A stretch of DNA of 64,000 nucleotides from Planococcus lenghuensis (GCF_001999905.1 NZ_CP019640.1:2584001-2648000); one strand, 5' to 3'. Shown: positions 26,213 to 36,099, counted from the first letter of the stretch. Program-made: numbers and translations. The notes: generated by a model from the sequence alone, not told the origin.

Positions 26213-27808
26213 TCAATTCACATACCGACCGGGCTGTTTACCTTTCTCATTCCAGTACGCGTTCCGCAAATGTACTTTCTGAATTTTCCCGGATGCTGTC
26301 TTTGGCAATTCATCAACAAATGCCACACTTGTGACAGCTTTGAAGTGCGCCAGTTTTTCACGGGAAAATTGAATAATATCTTCCGCAGACGCCTCGGCGC
26401 CATCACGGAGCACGACATAGGCATGCGGAGTTTCGCCCCATTTTTCGTGTGGCACGGCGATGACTGCCGCCTCCAGGACTGCTGGATGGTCGTACAGAAC
26501 ACCTTCCACTTCAATGGATGAAATGTTCTCACCGCCGCTGATAATGATGTCTTTCTTGCGGTCGGTGATTTCAACATAACCGTATTCATCAACTGTCCCC
26601 ATGTCCCCGGTATGCAGCCAGCCATTCTGAATGGCTTCCTTCGTCGCTTCTTCATTCTTCCAGTAACCATGCATAACACCGTGTCCCCGCACGACGACTT
26701 CGCCCACTTCCTGTCCGTCCGCCGCAACTTCTTCTCCTGTCTCATCCACGACGCGCACATTAGAGCCGATCATCGGATACCCGGCTTTCGCTTTGATACG
26801 CGTCTGCGTCTCTGCCGGCAGTTCATGATGCTCGGAGCGAATCGTCGATACAAGACTGAGTGGTGACGATTCAGTCATGCCGTATACCTGGATGAATTCC
26901 CAGCCCAATTCTTGTTCAACCCGCCGCACAAACGCAGGCGGCGGTGCCGAGCCGGCAATAACGACACGGACATTCTCACCTGACGCCGGTGCATGTTCTT
27001 CAAAGTACTGCAACAGAGCATTCAGAACCGTCGGCGCCATATGCAGGACCGTGACTCCGTGTTCATTGATCGCCCTGAAAATCGCTTCCGGTGTCGCTTT
27101 TCGCAAACAGACATGAGTTGCGCCATTCGCCGTGTAATAAAACGGAGAGCCCCAGCCGTTTACATGGAACATCGGCAGCACATGCAAATACACATCCGTA
27201 TCCGTCACCCGCAAATGATGCATCGTTGTCAGCGCATGCAGGTAATTGTTGCGATGCGTCAGCATCACACCTTTTGGATTGCCCGTTGTGCCGCTCGTGT
27301 ACAGCAGACTGCAAACATCGTTCTCATCAAGTTCGGCCCGGTTAAATGGAATTGCCGGAAACGCGGAAAGCCATTTATCATACGCCAAGTCCTCGGTTTC
27401 GCCGGTCTTGTAATGAACGATAATTTTCTGCACGGTTTCCAGCCGGTCGCGGATCAGCTCGATAAGCGGCAGCAGATCTTCATCTGCAAATAGCACTTTG
27501 GATTCACTGTGGTTCAGGATAAATAAATAATCATCCGGTTTCAACCGGATATTCAGCGGCACCATCACAGCGCCCAGCTGGAAAATGCCGTAGAACCCTT
27601 CAAGCATCTCAGGTGTGTTCGGTGCAAGATAAGCGACCCGATCCCCTTTTTCCACACCTAGATTTTTGAGTCCGTGCGATAGCTTATTCACCCGATCGTT
27701 CAGTTCATGGTATGTAAGTGTCCGGTCTCCTCCGATAACGGCTTGTTTATCACCGTAAAGCCGTACGGCTCTGTCCAGAAATTCCGGAAGCACCAACGGT
27801 ATATTCAT
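26213..27808 (-). CDS. acyl-CoA synthetase (AMP-forming, medium/long-chain type)
   Basis: A 531-residue ANL-superfamily ligase. Motifs: LYTSGTTGNPKGV, the MYHVNGWG-type stretch (here PMFHVNGWGSPFY), VYGMTESSP, GWLHTGDMG, DRKKDIIISGGENIS and the catalytic lysine in PKTASGKIQK. The VNGW and EVEGVLYDHPAV segments resemble AlkK/medium-chain acyl-CoA ligases. AAGTGGGG precedes the ATG. Monocistronic. Together with the ligase at 14598 and the glyoxylate shunt it points to growth on fatty acids; exact substrate unknown. Confidence 0.87.
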   Translation of the reverse strand: MNIPLVLPEFLDRAVRLYGDKQAVIGGDRTLTYHELNDRVNKLSHGLKNLGVEKGDRVAYLAPNTPEMLEGFYGIFQLGAVMVPLNIRLKPDDYLFILNHSESKVLFADEDLLPLIELIRDRLETVQKIIVHYKTGETEDLAYDKWLSAFPAIPFNRAELDENDVCSLLYTSGTTGNPKGVMLTHRNNYLHALTTMHHLRVTDTDVYLHVLPMFHVNGWGSPFYYTANGATHVCLRKATPEAIFRAINEHGVTVLHMAPTVLNALLQYFEEHAPASGENVRVVIAGSAPPPAFVRRVEQELGWEFIQVYGMTESSPLSLVSTIRSEHHELPAETQTRIKAKAGYPMIGSNVRVVDETGEEVAADGQEVGEVVVRGHGVMHGYWKNEEATKEAIQNGWLHTGDMGTVDEYGYVEITDRKKDIIISGGENISSIEVEGVLYDHPAVLEAAVIAVPHEKWGETPHAYVVLRDGAEASAEDIIQFSREKLAHFKAVTSVAFVDELPKTASGKIQKVHLRNAYWNEKGKQPGRYVN

Positions 27809-27936
27809 ACGATCACCCCACTTCTAGTATATGAATCAGTATACCACTGACTCTTTTCCATTTCTATACTATTCACACTTGTCAGACTTGTAAGCGTGCA
27901 GCAGCGAGACGAGTGTTTTAAGCGAATGCTTCCCGC

Positions 27937-27961
27937 AAAAAAAGCGGGCAGCAGCCCGCTT
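27937..27961 (-). terminator. terminator of the DUF3221 lipoprotein gene
   Basis: GCGGGC-TGCT-GCCCGC hairpin followed by seven T on the minus strand, directly at the stop codon. Confidence 0.85.
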
Positions 27962-29199
27962 CATTGTTCATCCGGTATAATCTGTTCCTTTTCTGTTCCA
28001 TTAAGTTGCAGAACAACCGTCCAGTTATCCGCCTCTGCATTGTATGCGACCGACTGGATTGCAGGGACTTCAAATGATTCTCCACTCATTCCTTCAAGTG
28101 CCGTCCGCACGGCTTCTGCCTCAGTCAGATCCGCTCCTTCCGGTTGATATGCCGGCAGTACTTCTACGAATACTGCTGTCCCCTGTCCTGGATAGGATTC
28201 CATGATCGGCCCGGCTGCTTCCACCTGCACTCGCTGGCCGACTTCCAGCTGCTCTGCTGCTTGAGGGAAATCATACCAAATGGCGGAGTAAAATTCCTCC
28301 TGTCCGCCATTTTCACTGAAATCCTGCGCCTTGGCAGCAATAGCGAGGATACGGTCATCTTCCACGTCCACCAAGTAAGCGCCTTTATCCGACGGTTCTG
28401 GTACCGTCGCCGGTTCAGGGTATGCGACTGCCGCTTCTCCCGGCAGCGGCACCATCATGCCGGACTGTTCAATGACCACTTCCTGATCCGGCAGCATGGC
28501 AGCCAGCTCCTGTTCCTGCTCTTTCGCAAGAAAATTATGGCCCACTTGGATTTCCCCGGTCTTCACATCAGGTGCGACACTGAATGAGGCTGCGCCATTC
28601 GGATGGGCCGTTGCTAATTCATTTAATTTTTCGCCAAGCTCGTTTGCTGCCGCGTTCAAGTCTGCTTCCGCATAAGCACTATCAAAAATGTGAATCGGTG
28701 CTGCCAGTATTTCTCCCGCATCCACCTGCTCCTGCAGCATGGAAACAAGCTCATCGACACGCTCATCCGGTTCTTCAATGCCGACCCACACCCCGGGCTC
28801 TGCTGCACCGGACTGCGGTGTTTCAATATACAGCACACCAGCTTCACTAAAGTTTCCATATACATCCATTACTGCTTCATGAACAGCTTGTGCCTCGATT
28901 TGCTGTACAGCGAGCCCTTCCGCAAGTTCATCCGTCGGTTCCCCAAACGCGCCCGATGTGAATTCTTCCATTTCCCTCACAGCCGCTGCCGCTTCATTCC
29001 GCGCTGTCGGCTCTGCCGTCTGCTCAAGCGTCGCAATGATTTCATGGCCACCTTCTGCGGCCGGTTCTTCAGAAGATACCGATTCATCCCCCGGCGTCGT
29101 CTCTGGTTGCTCTGTCGGTTCCTCGGAGGATAACTCCCCTTCGGTACCGCATGCCGCCAGAACGAACGCAAAGCTGATTGGCAATACAAGCTTTTTCAT
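27961..29199 (-). CDS. lipoprotein with C-terminal DUF3221-like domain
   Basis: A 412-residue secreted lipoprotein: MKKLVLPISFAFVLAACG (lipobox LAAC), then a long acidic, Glu/Ser/Pro-rich low-complexity linker to about residue 60. The middle (about 100-260) repeats an alpha/beta pattern with VWVGIEEPDERVDELVSMLQ, not recognised. Residues about 275-355 (AYLVDVEDDRILAIA ... YSAIWYDFPQAAEQLEVGQRVQVEA) match the DUF3221 type seen in Bacillus YobA-like lipoproteins. GGAGGCGGAAAG precedes the ATG. It probably sits on the outer face of the membrane; role unknown. Confidence 0.75.
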   Translation of the reverse strand: MKKLVLPISFAFVLAACGTEGELSSEEPTEQPETTPGDESVSSEEPAAEGGHEIIATLEQTAEPTARNEAAAAVREMEEFTSGAFGEPTDELAEGLAVQQIEAQAVHEAVMDVYGNFSEAGVLYIETPQSGAAEPGVWVGIEEPDERVDELVSMLQEQVDAGEILAAPIHIFDSAYAEADLNAAANELGEKLNELATAHPNGAASFSVAPDVKTGEIQVGHNFLAKEQEQELAAMLPDQEVVIEQSGMMVPLPGEAAVAYPEPATVPEPSDKGAYLVDVEDDRILAIAAKAQDFSENGGQEEFYSAIWYDFPQAAEQLEVGQRVQVEAAGPIMESYPGQGTAVFVEVLPAYQPEGADLTEAEAVRTALEGMSGESFEVPAIQSVAYNAEADNWTVVLQLNGTEKEQIIPDEQ

Positions 29200-29292
29200 T
29201 CTTTCCGCCTCCTTTATTGAATCAGACGGATAATGCAGAAAAAAGTCACAGAATTGCCTGAGCTGGAACCTACCGCTTCAGCGGTAGAAGTA

Positions 29293-30417
29293 TCAGACAG
29301 CAATGAAATCGCCAAACACGGAAATCAGCACAAGGCTCACCGCACCAACAGCAAATGCTGCGGTAAATCCGATGGCGAATGGTTTCATGCCGAGCCCTTT
29401 AAATACATTGAAACTGGTCGATAACCCGATACCGGCCATTGCAATACCGAATAGATAAGTGGAGCCGAATGTGCTGACAGCTACAGCTGCCTGTTCCCAT
29501 GTCCCAGGAGCCAGCAGACCGAATGCTTCCCCTGAAGCTGTTGCTGTCGCATCTCCGATTGTCCGGAGGAGTGCCATGGCAAAAAATCCGATGATGAACA
29601 GCGGAACAAGCTGATGCCATTTCGGCAGCACGGCGGATTCCTTATCCCGCTTCCATAACAGCACGCTGACGAATGGAATCACAGCAATCAGGAACAGGTT
29701 ACGGATCAGCTTCGTGACAGTTGCCACATCGACGACTTGGGCAGAGTTGATCAAATCGCCGTAAATCAGTGCAGCACCGGTCACTTGTGCAGTATCATGA
29801 ATGGCGGTTCCGAGGAACAGACCGGCTTTCACAGGGTCATCCGAAAAAAAGAATACAATTATGTATGGATAAATCAACATGCCGGTAAGACCGAATATCG
29901 TAATATTGGCCACTGCATACGCCACTTCATTTTCCTTCGCCTTGATCACTGGCGCTGTCGCCATAATGGCTGTTAAGCCGCAGATGCTTGTTCCTGAAGC
30001 GATCAATGTGCCAAGCCTTGCCGATTGTCCCAGTTTTTTTGTACAGAACAGCGTAACACCTAAGGCGACAGAAATGCAGGCAATGATCAGCGGAATGCCC
30101 CATGCACCGAGCGCAAGGGCTTCCAGCAGACTGAGCCGAAGACCCAGCAGCACAATACCCGCTTTCAATACCATTTGTACAGAAAAAGTCACGCCTTTTA
30201 CAAAGCGGGAATTTAGTCCGATGGTATTGCGGATGAGAATGCCGAGTAAAATAATAATAAAAATCTCCGATACCGGGTTCACTCCGTCTTCAGGAAGCAC
30301 ACCGGTTGTCTTCAGCAATACACCCAGCGCTTCTGCACCAAAAATACCTGCAAGCATCAGCAGCAGGCACAGGAAGAGCCCCGGTGCGATTTCCTGGCAG
30401 TTACGCAGTCTTCCCAA
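29293..30417 (-). CDS. YeiH-family (UPF0324) putative sulfate/anion exporter
   Basis: An integral membrane protein of about 374 residues with some ten helices. ILLGILIRNT, VLLGLRLSLLEAL, ASGTSICGLTAIMATAPVI and GTAIHDTAQVTGAA are hallmarks of the YeiH/UPF0324 family, some members of which are called putative sulfate exporters. An ATG at 30426 directly abuts AGTAGGAG with no spacing, while the TTG at 30417 lies 9 bases from it, so the TTG is preferred. Monocistronic, transported substrate unknown. Confidence 0.85.
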   Translation of the reverse strand: MGRLRNCQEIAPGLFLCLLLMLAGIFGAEALGVLLKTTGVLPEDGVNPVSEIFIIILLGILIRNTIGLNSRFVKGVTFSVQMVLKAGIVLLGLRLSLLEALALGAWGIPLIIACISVALGVTLFCTKKLGQSARLGTLIASGTSICGLTAIMATAPVIKAKENEVAYAVANITIFGLTGMLIYPYIIVFFFSDDPVKAGLFLGTAIHDTAQVTGAALIYGDLINSAQVVDVATVTKLIRNLFLIAVIPFVSVLLWKRDKESAVLPKWHQLVPLFIIGFFAMALLRTIGDATATASGEAFGLLAPGTWEQAAVAVSTFGSTYLFGIAMAGIGLSTSFNVFKGLGMKPFAIGFTAAFAVGAVSLVLISVFGDFIAV

Positions 30418-30480
30418 TTTGCTCATCTCCTACTAAATTTGATTGTACTCTTCAGTATAACAAGAAATACGTGAAATCGA

Positions 30481-30513
30481 AAAACTGCATCCGGTACGGC
30501 CGGATGCAGTTTT
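30481..30513 (-). terminator. terminator of the malic enzyme gene
   Basis: Perfect hairpin AAACTGCATCCGG ... CCGGATGCAGTTT with T-run on the minus strand, 9 bases beyond the malic enzyme stop. Confidence 0.88.
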
Positions 30514-30521
30514 GAGTCTAT

Positions 30522-31718
30522 TTAATGTTCATCAGTTGCCAGCAGGGCGGTAACACCGCTTTTCCTGGCTGTTTCAGCAACTGCAGCAGCAACAGCTGGT
30601 GCTACCCGACGATCAAATGGTGCCGGAATCACGTAATCGGCGTGAAGTTCTTCTATAGCCAGCAGGCCGGCAATCGCTTCGACGGCGGCAATTTTCATCG
30701 TTTCATTGATCTCTGTTGCCCGCACATCGAGGGCTCCCCGGAAAATGCCGGGAAACGCCAGAACATTATTGACCTGATTCGGAAAATCCGAACGGCCGGT
30801 TCCGATAACTTTCGCTCCTGCTTCTTTAGCAAGGTGTGGGAGAATTTCAGGATTCGGGTTTGCCATTGCAAAAATAATCGAGTCCGGCGCCATTGAGCGG
30901 ACCATATCCTGTGTCAGCGCCCCTTCTGCAGACACGCCAATGAACACATCGGCTCCTCTGATTACATCTTTCAATAACCCTTCCGTCCGGTCACGATTCG
31001 TGAATGAACCAATCTCTTCTTTATAAGAATTCATTCCGTATAGCCGGCCCTCAAATATGGCACCTTTTGTATCACACATGACGATATCGGTAAATCCGCT
31101 GGCATGCAGCAGTTTGACGATTGCAATTCCGGCAGCACCCGCGCCATTAACTACAACTTTTGTTCCTTCTTTTGTCCGGCCGGTAAGCTGCATGGCATTC
31201 AGAAGACCTGCAAGCGTGACAATCGCCGTGCCATGCTGATCATCATGAAATACCGGAATATCCAGTTCCTCTTTCAGCCGCTCCTCAATTACGAAGCAGG
31301 CAGGTGCAGCAATATCTTCCAGGTTAATCCCACCGAAACCGGCATCCAGCAGCTTGACCGTTCTCACTATTTCGTCCGTATCGGTCGTCTTCAACGTGAT
31401 CGGAAACGCATCCACTCCTGCAAATTCCTTGAAGAGTACCGCTTTTCCTTCCATGACCGGCAGGGAAGCAGCGGAACCGATATTGCCAAGTCCGAGTACA
31501 GCTGTCCCGTTCGTTACAACCGCTACTGTATTGCCTTTCATCGTATATTCGTAAATTTTCGTGCCATCCTGAGCAATTTCCAGGCACGGAGCAGCAACGC
31601 CCGGTGAATAGGCAAGACTAAGATCTTCTTTATTCGCCACCTTCACTTTGGACCGGACTTCCAGTTTCCCTTGATGTTCCCGGTGCAGCTGTAATGATTC
31701 ATCCCGTAAATCGCCCAC
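30522..31718 (-). CDS. malate dehydrogenase (oxaloacetate-decarboxylating), malic enzyme
   Basis: A 398-residue short-form malic enzyme, converting malate to pyruvate and CO2 with NAD(P). Motifs: YSPGVAAPC with catalytic Tyr, VTNGTAVLGLGNIG, DDQHGTAIV, and the nucleotide-binding VVVNGAGAAGIA. GTG start at 31718 behind AAAAGGAG. Similar to B. subtilis YtsJ/MaeB types. It complements the glyoxylate shunt by draining malate to pyruvate when cells use acetate or fatty acids. Confidence 0.93.
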   Translation of the reverse strand: MGDLRDESLQLHREHQGKLEVRSKVKVANKEDLSLAYSPGVAAPCLEIAQDGTKIYEYTMKGNTVAVVTNGTAVLGLGNIGSAASLPVMEGKAVLFKEFAGVDAFPITLKTTDTDEIVRTVKLLDAGFGGINLEDIAAPACFVIEERLKEELDIPVFHDDQHGTAIVTLAGLLNAMQLTGRTKEGTKVVVNGAGAAGIAIVKLLHASGFTDIVMCDTKGAIFEGRLYGMNSYKEEIGSFTNRDRTEGLLKDVIRGADVFIGVSAEGALTQDMVRSMAPDSIIFAMANPNPEILPHLAKEAGAKVIGTGRSDFPNQVNNVLAFPGIFRGALDVRATEINETMKIAAVEAIAGLLAIEELHADYVIPAPFDRRVAPAVAAAVAETARKSGVTALLATDEH

Positions 31719-31828
31719 TCCATCATCTCCTTTTCAATTCGCAGCCTTCTTTGTGGCGGCTATCCGTTATCCATTCCCGAAATATGACCGGGTTAAGAGT
31801 TTAATTTGAATGAACTATTTATTTTCAT

Positions 31829-31857
31829 AAAAAAACCGTCCTTCGACGGTTTTTTTC
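31829..31857 (-). terminator. terminator of the 109-residue hypothetical gene
   Basis: AAACCGTC-CTTC-GACGGTTT hairpin with T-tails on both strands, at the stop of the hypothetical gene at 31857. Confidence 0.85.
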
Positions 31858-32186
31858 TACAAATGAAACGATTCATCGTATAATGGCTTCACATGCAGAT
31901 CATATGCTTCTTTTACTTCTTCGATATCATAGATTCCACCGGGCACTGCTTCGTCTTCAAGCTGTTCGATATGCTTGGCCACTTGATCGGCAAAGAATTT
32001 GCCGGCTGCCACTTCATTCGGATAGAGATTGCGGGCGTCAGCCAGCAGTTCTTCATCCAGCATGCGATTGAATGCATAATACACCGCCGCATTGACAACC
32101 GTTACATTATCGCCGTTCACGTTGGTAGCCAAATAATAATTGCCATACTCGTCTTTAATCAGGTCCCGTTCTGCTACGATTTTCAT
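31857..32186 (-). CDS. hypothetical protein
   Basis: A 109-residue soluble acidic protein (MKIVAERDLIKDEYGNYYLA...) with a perfect AAGGAGG site and its own terminator, so surely expressed. The first 35 residues look like a beta-hairpin, the rest is helical (NRMLDEELLADARNLYPNEVAAGKFFADQVAKHIEQLE). No known motif. Family not recognised. Confidence 0.7.
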   Translation of the reverse strand: MKIVAERDLIKDEYGNYYLATNVNGDNVTVVNAAVYYAFNRMLDEELLADARNLYPNEVAAGKFFADQVAKHIEQLEDEAVPGGIYDIEEVKEAYDLHVKPLYDESFHL

Positions 32187-32235
32187 GCAAATCGCCTCCT
32201 TACTTCTTGTTTTTCTATACCCTTTCCCGGTTCAG

Positions 32236-32268
32236 AAAAAACAGGGTGAGCCAGCTGGCTCACCCTGC
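32236..32268 (-). terminator. terminator of ggt
   Basis: CAGGGTGAGCCA ... TGGCTCACCCTG hairpin followed by TTTTTTCTG on the minus strand, just beyond the ggt stop. Confidence 0.88.
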
Positions 32269-32273
32269 ACTGA

Positions 32274-34067
32274 TCACTTATCGTCTTTTCCGTTTGGATG
32301 CCCTTTGCCTTTCTTGCTGTACTCAACACCGATAGCAGCTCCATTCCGACTGGAGTCGGCCACGCCCTTAAACAGGCCTAATTCCCGGTCAATCAGGATG
32401 CTCTGAACATTTCCCAGAACTACCGGGGAAGAACCGAAACGGTGCCCCATTCCCTTGAGGACAGTAAGCACCTCAGCCGGCACTCCTTCTTCATAGCGAT
32501 AAGAAGTGATACTGTTTGAATAGATCCGCGGTTCTTCGACGGCTGCTTTCAATTCCATATCGTATTCGATTGCATGGAGAATCGTTTGAAGGACAGATGT
32601 GATAATCGTCGGCCCGCCCGGTGAACCTACGGTCAGGACCGGTTCGCCATCATCGAACACGATGGTCGGTGTCATGCTGCTGAGCGGCCGCTTGTTCGGC
32701 TGCACTTCGTTTGCGCCGCCTGGGACAGCGTCAAAATCAGTCAGTTCGTTGTTCAGCATGAATCCGTAGTCCGGCACCATGATCCCTGTACCGAATACTT
32801 GTTCAATCGTCGTGGTATACGACACGACATTGCCATATCTGTCCGCTACGGTGAAGTGAGTTGTTTCTCCGTACTGGTCATTCGCCGGCTGTGCAACCGG
32901 TGCCGGACCCGAACCAGATTCAAATGACCACGGGTCGCCTGCTGTCGGGTTGGTGTTGACTGAGTCCAAGCTGATTAGTGCCCGGCGTTTCGCAATATAG
33001 TCGGGATGCAGGAGACCTTCAACAGGTACATCGACAAACTCCGGATCCCCTGCATATGCTGCCCGGTCTGCATAAGCGAGGTGCATGGTTTCCGCTAACA
33101 GATGATATTTTTCCCATGACCGAACGTTATACTGGGACAAGTCGAATCCATCGAGAATTCCGAGCATCTGCAGCAGGAACACGCCGCCCGAACTTGGTGG
33201 AGGCATCGAAGCGATCTCATAGCCCTGATACTCGCCCCATACCGGTTCATCAACTGTCAATTCGTAATTCGCCAAATCTTCAGCAGCCATGGAACCCCCG
33301 AATTCCTGGACCGTTTCTGCAAGGGCGTCGGCAATCGGGCCCTCGTAAAATACATCTGTCCCTTTTGCCCGGATTAACTTTAATGTATCCGCTAAATCCG
33401 GTTGAACGAGGAGTTCCCCTTCCTCGAGCGGTTCACCATTTGGCAGGAATACCTCTGCTGCTGCGCTTCGGCTCAGCTTCTCTTCGTTATCAGCAATCGC
33501 CTCGGCAAGCACCGAGTCGATCGGGAAGCCCTTTTGTGCAAGTTCGATTGCCGGTTTGATCAAGCGCGGCATCGGCAATGTTCCCCAGCGTTCATGCGCT
33601 TCTTCCAGTCCTTTTAGCGTTCCAGGCACCCCTACGGCTGTGCCTAGCATTGAGCGGGTGCCAAATGGAATCGGTTTTCCATTTTCATCGAGGAACATAT
33701 CCGGTGTTGCGCCAGCAGGTGCCCGCTCCCGGCTGTTCACGATTTGGGTTTCACCGGTTTCAGCGTCATACACCATCATAAATCCGCCGCCGCCGATTCC
33801 CGACATCATCGGTTCTGTTACGTTCAAGGCAAACTGAATGGCAATTGCTGCATCAACTGCGTTACCTCCTTTTTCCAATACAGCTGCACCAATTTCCGAA
33901 GCGAGCGGGTGGGCTGTAGCAACCATACCGCCATCCGCCACAGCGACTTGGTCGTATTCCTGATAATTTATGTACCCTTTTTGCGCACTGCCAGAAGCCG
34001 GGAAAACACCGATCACTAATACGGTGCTCAGCATTGTGACAGCAGTTGAATTCAGTAATCCTTTCAT
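32274..34067 (-). CDS. ggt: gamma-glutamyltransferase
   Basis: A 597-residue secreted enzyme made as a proenzyme that cuts itself before the catalytic threonine. The N-terminal MKGLLNSTAVTMLSTVLVIGVFPASGSA looks like a signal peptide split around residue 28. NSRERAPAGA, the GGGGF loop and the autoprocessing site E401-T402-T403-H404 (catalytic T402) are intact; GSPGGPTIITSV occurs in the small subunit. It transfers or hydrolyses gamma-glutamyl groups of glutathione or poly-gamma-glutamate. Monocistronic with a strong AGGAGGAGG site. Confidence 0.94.
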   Translation of the reverse strand: MKGLLNSTAVTMLSTVLVIGVFPASGSAQKGYINYQEYDQVAVADGGMVATAHPLASEIGAAVLEKGGNAVDAAIAIQFALNVTEPMMSGIGGGGFMMVYDAETGETQIVNSRERAPAGATPDMFLDENGKPIPFGTRSMLGTAVGVPGTLKGLEEAHERWGTLPMPRLIKPAIELAQKGFPIDSVLAEAIADNEEKLSRSAAAEVFLPNGEPLEEGELLVQPDLADTLKLIRAKGTDVFYEGPIADALAETVQEFGGSMAAEDLANYELTVDEPVWGEYQGYEIASMPPPSSGGVFLLQMLGILDGFDLSQYNVRSWEKYHLLAETMHLAYADRAAYAGDPEFVDVPVEGLLHPDYIAKRRALISLDSVNTNPTAGDPWSFESGSGPAPVAQPANDQYGETTHFTVADRYGNVVSYTTTIEQVFGTGIMVPDYGFMLNNELTDFDAVPGGANEVQPNKRPLSSMTPTIVFDDGEPVLTVGSPGGPTIITSVLQTILHAIEYDMELKAAVEEPRIYSNSITSYRYEEGVPAEVLTVLKGMGHRFGSSPVVLGNVQSILIDRELGLFKGVADSSRNGAAIGVEYSKKGKGHPNGKDDK

Positions 34068-34290
34068 ATCTTTCCTCCTCCTTTCAACGTTAATTTTAAT
34101 TTAACTGAAAGTATTTGCCTTTTTCAATCAAAATTTTCTAAATATTTTAAAATTAATTATAAAGAACTGAAGATTTTACCGCTCCTCCGTCCTTGGAATG
34201 AGAAAATCTATGGATAAATAATAAAAAATCGTTTTTACTCATAAACCTCGTTGGGAAAACGAACGAGAAGCGGAAGAACTTAAAATAACG

Positions 34291-34323
34291 AAAAAAACCG
34301 CTCCCACTATAAGGAACGGTTTT
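34291..34323 (-). terminator. terminator of the SGNH hydrolase gene
   Basis: AACCGTTCC ... GGAGCGGTT hairpin with seven T following on the minus strand, overlapping the stop at 34322. Confidence 0.8.
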
Positions 34324-35038
34324 AATGGTCGCCAGAGTGAACGGAATAACCCCGATCAGCCAACGTTGTTTTCAAAAGATCATTCATGATTTTATAGCCA
34401 TCCTCGTTCGGGTGAATCGAATCAAGCCAGATGGAGCGGTTCTTCCCCATGGCATTCAGCCGCGCAACAATGATGTCTTTTTCGCCGATTGCCGTATTCC
34501 AAATGGTGATCAGCAAATTGGTGAAACCAAAGTACTGCACTTCTTTCTTCATCGAATTATATAAATTGTTTTGAACAATCATCGCATTGCTGCTGGTATC
34601 CCGGATATACCGGTAAATTTCCAAAAGATTCTTCCGGTAATTGCGTTTCAACTGGCCGAACTGGCGGATAAGTTGTTGCGGACCGCCGGTTTTGAAAGCA
34701 CGCAGCAAATCGTTGCCTCCGATATTCAGGATAACCAGATCTGCCTCCCGGATGGCTTCATCCCATCGATGAAGCTGTAGCCGTTCCACCAGGCCGTCAC
34801 TTGTCAGGCCGTTAATACCGAAATTGGTCACTTCACTGTCAGGAAACGTCTGTTTTAAATAGGTTGCCAGTCCGCCTTGCGTTCCGTAACCATAAGCAAC
34901 AGAGTCACCAAGAAGGACAATCCGTTTAATATACAGGGGTTTCATTGCCTGTTTCAACCGAAGAAACGGCACCCCAGCAAAAAGGGCGCCCGTCCGTGAA
35001 TGCTGTGTCGTTTTCAATACTCCACACGTCCCTTTCAT
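34322..35038 (-). CDS. SGNH/GDSL-family esterase
   Basis: A 238-residue hydrolase. Block I GDSVAYGYG (nucleophile Ser), block III GGND and block V DSIHPNEDGY (catalytic Asp and His) identify an SGNH hydrolase of the TesA/YpmR-like group, likely an acyl ester or thioester hydrolase. The ATG at 35038 has AAGAAG upstream; a start at MKPLYIKRIV (about 31 codons later) would remove a basic leader and is a real alternative. No clear signal peptide. Monocistronic. Confidence 0.82.
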   Translation of the reverse strand: MKGTCGVLKTTQHSRTGALFAGVPFLRLKQAMKPLYIKRIVLLGDSVAYGYGTQGGLATYLKQTFPDSEVTNFGINGLTSDGLVERLQLHRWDEAIREADLVILNIGGNDLLRAFKTGGPQQLIRQFGQLKRNYRKNLLEIYRYIRDTSSNAMIVQNNLYNSMKKEVQYFGFTNLLITIWNTAIGEKDIIVARLNAMGKNRSIWLDSIHPNEDGYKIMNDLLKTTLADRGYSVHSGDH

Positions 35039-35098
35039 ACTAATCTTCTTGTTATTTTAACATAAAATTAGCATTTATTCGATTGGAACGCTTTTATA

Positions 35099-36070
35099 TC
35101 ATGAACGCTTTATGTTGATCGGCTTGATATTTGCTTCAATCGATGCCCGCTGATTTTCTAAAAACGGCGGCAGCGCCAACGATTCGCCAAGCGTTTCGAA
35201 CGGTTCGTCTGTTGCAAAGCCAGGACCGTCTGTTGCGAACTCGAACAAGATACCATTCGGTTCACGGAAATACAGCGACTGGAAATAATAGCGCTCCACC
35301 AGTCCGGAATTCGGCAGACCGGTCCGGTTCAGTACATCGGCCCATTTTGCCAATTCTTCCTCATCATCTACCCGAAATGCGACATGGTGGACACCGCCGC
35401 CTCCCTGCTGTTCAACCGGCAGAAAATCATTCGGTTCAAGATGCACTTCCGCTCCTGAGCCGCCTTCCCCTGTTTCCATGATAATGATTTCGTCCTGGCC
35501 CTCCGCAATCGCCGGAATGCGGGACTTTTCCCGGAAACCGAGCAGCTGGAGCACTTGCTGAGTGGGCTGCGCATAACGGACTGTCAGCTTAACCGGGCCA
35601 AGTCCGAGTATGCCATGCTCAGTTGGAACCGGACTCTGATCCCATGGCTTGCCGCCTGCTACGCCTTCATTGTGCTCATCCGATACGATTGCGAGCTTCT
35701 GCCCTTCCGGATCTTCAAAGAAAATGACATTGCGCCCTGCGAATTCTTCGATCGGTTCATGCTTCACGCCGAATTCTTCAAACCGCTGCCGCCAATAATC
35801 CAGCGCCCGGTCATTCGCCACCCGGAGTGACGTGCCTGAGATACTGCTGACGCCTTCCTTTTTCGGTCCTACACCCACGAAATCGAAAAAAGTCAGTTCT
35901 GTTCCGGGATTTCCCCGCTCGTCTCCATAAAACAAATGATATGCGGTCGTATCATCCTGATTAACGGTTTTCTTTACAAGGCGCATGCCCAGCACTTCCG
36001 TATAGAAATTCACATTATCCTGTGCATCACCGGTGATTGCTGTTAAGTGATGGATTCCTTTAACATTCAT
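35099..36070 (-). CDS. VOC-family ring-cleaving dioxygenase / glyoxalase (MhqO/CatE-like)
   Basis: A 323-residue protein with two vicinal-oxygen-chelate modules: GIHHLTAITGDAQDNVNFYTEVLG (first metal His) and HHVAFRVDDEEE with REPNGILFEFATDGPGF (second His and Glu). This matches MhqO-type ring-cleaving dioxygenases of Bacillus, which are induced by quinones and help remove aromatic electrophiles. AAAAGGATGTG precedes the ATG. A TnpB element ends about 26 bases upstream of its start, so its promoter region may be affected. Confidence 0.87.
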   Translation of the reverse strand: MNVKGIHHLTAITGDAQDNVNFYTEVLGMRLVKKTVNQDDTTAYHLFYGDERGNPGTELTFFDFVGVGPKKEGVSSISGTSLRVANDRALDYWRQRFEEFGVKHEPIEEFAGRNVIFFEDPEGQKLAIVSDEHNEGVAGGKPWDQSPVPTEHGILGLGPVKLTVRYAQPTQQVLQLLGFREKSRIPAIAEGQDEIIIMETGEGGSGAEVHLEPNDFLPVEQQGGGGVHHVAFRVDDEEELAKWADVLNRTGLPNSGLVERYYFQSLYFREPNGILFEFATDGPGFATDEPFETLGESLALPPFLENQRASIEANIKPINIKRS

Positions 36071-36099
36071 CAGCTCACATCCTTTTCTGTAATGTTGAC

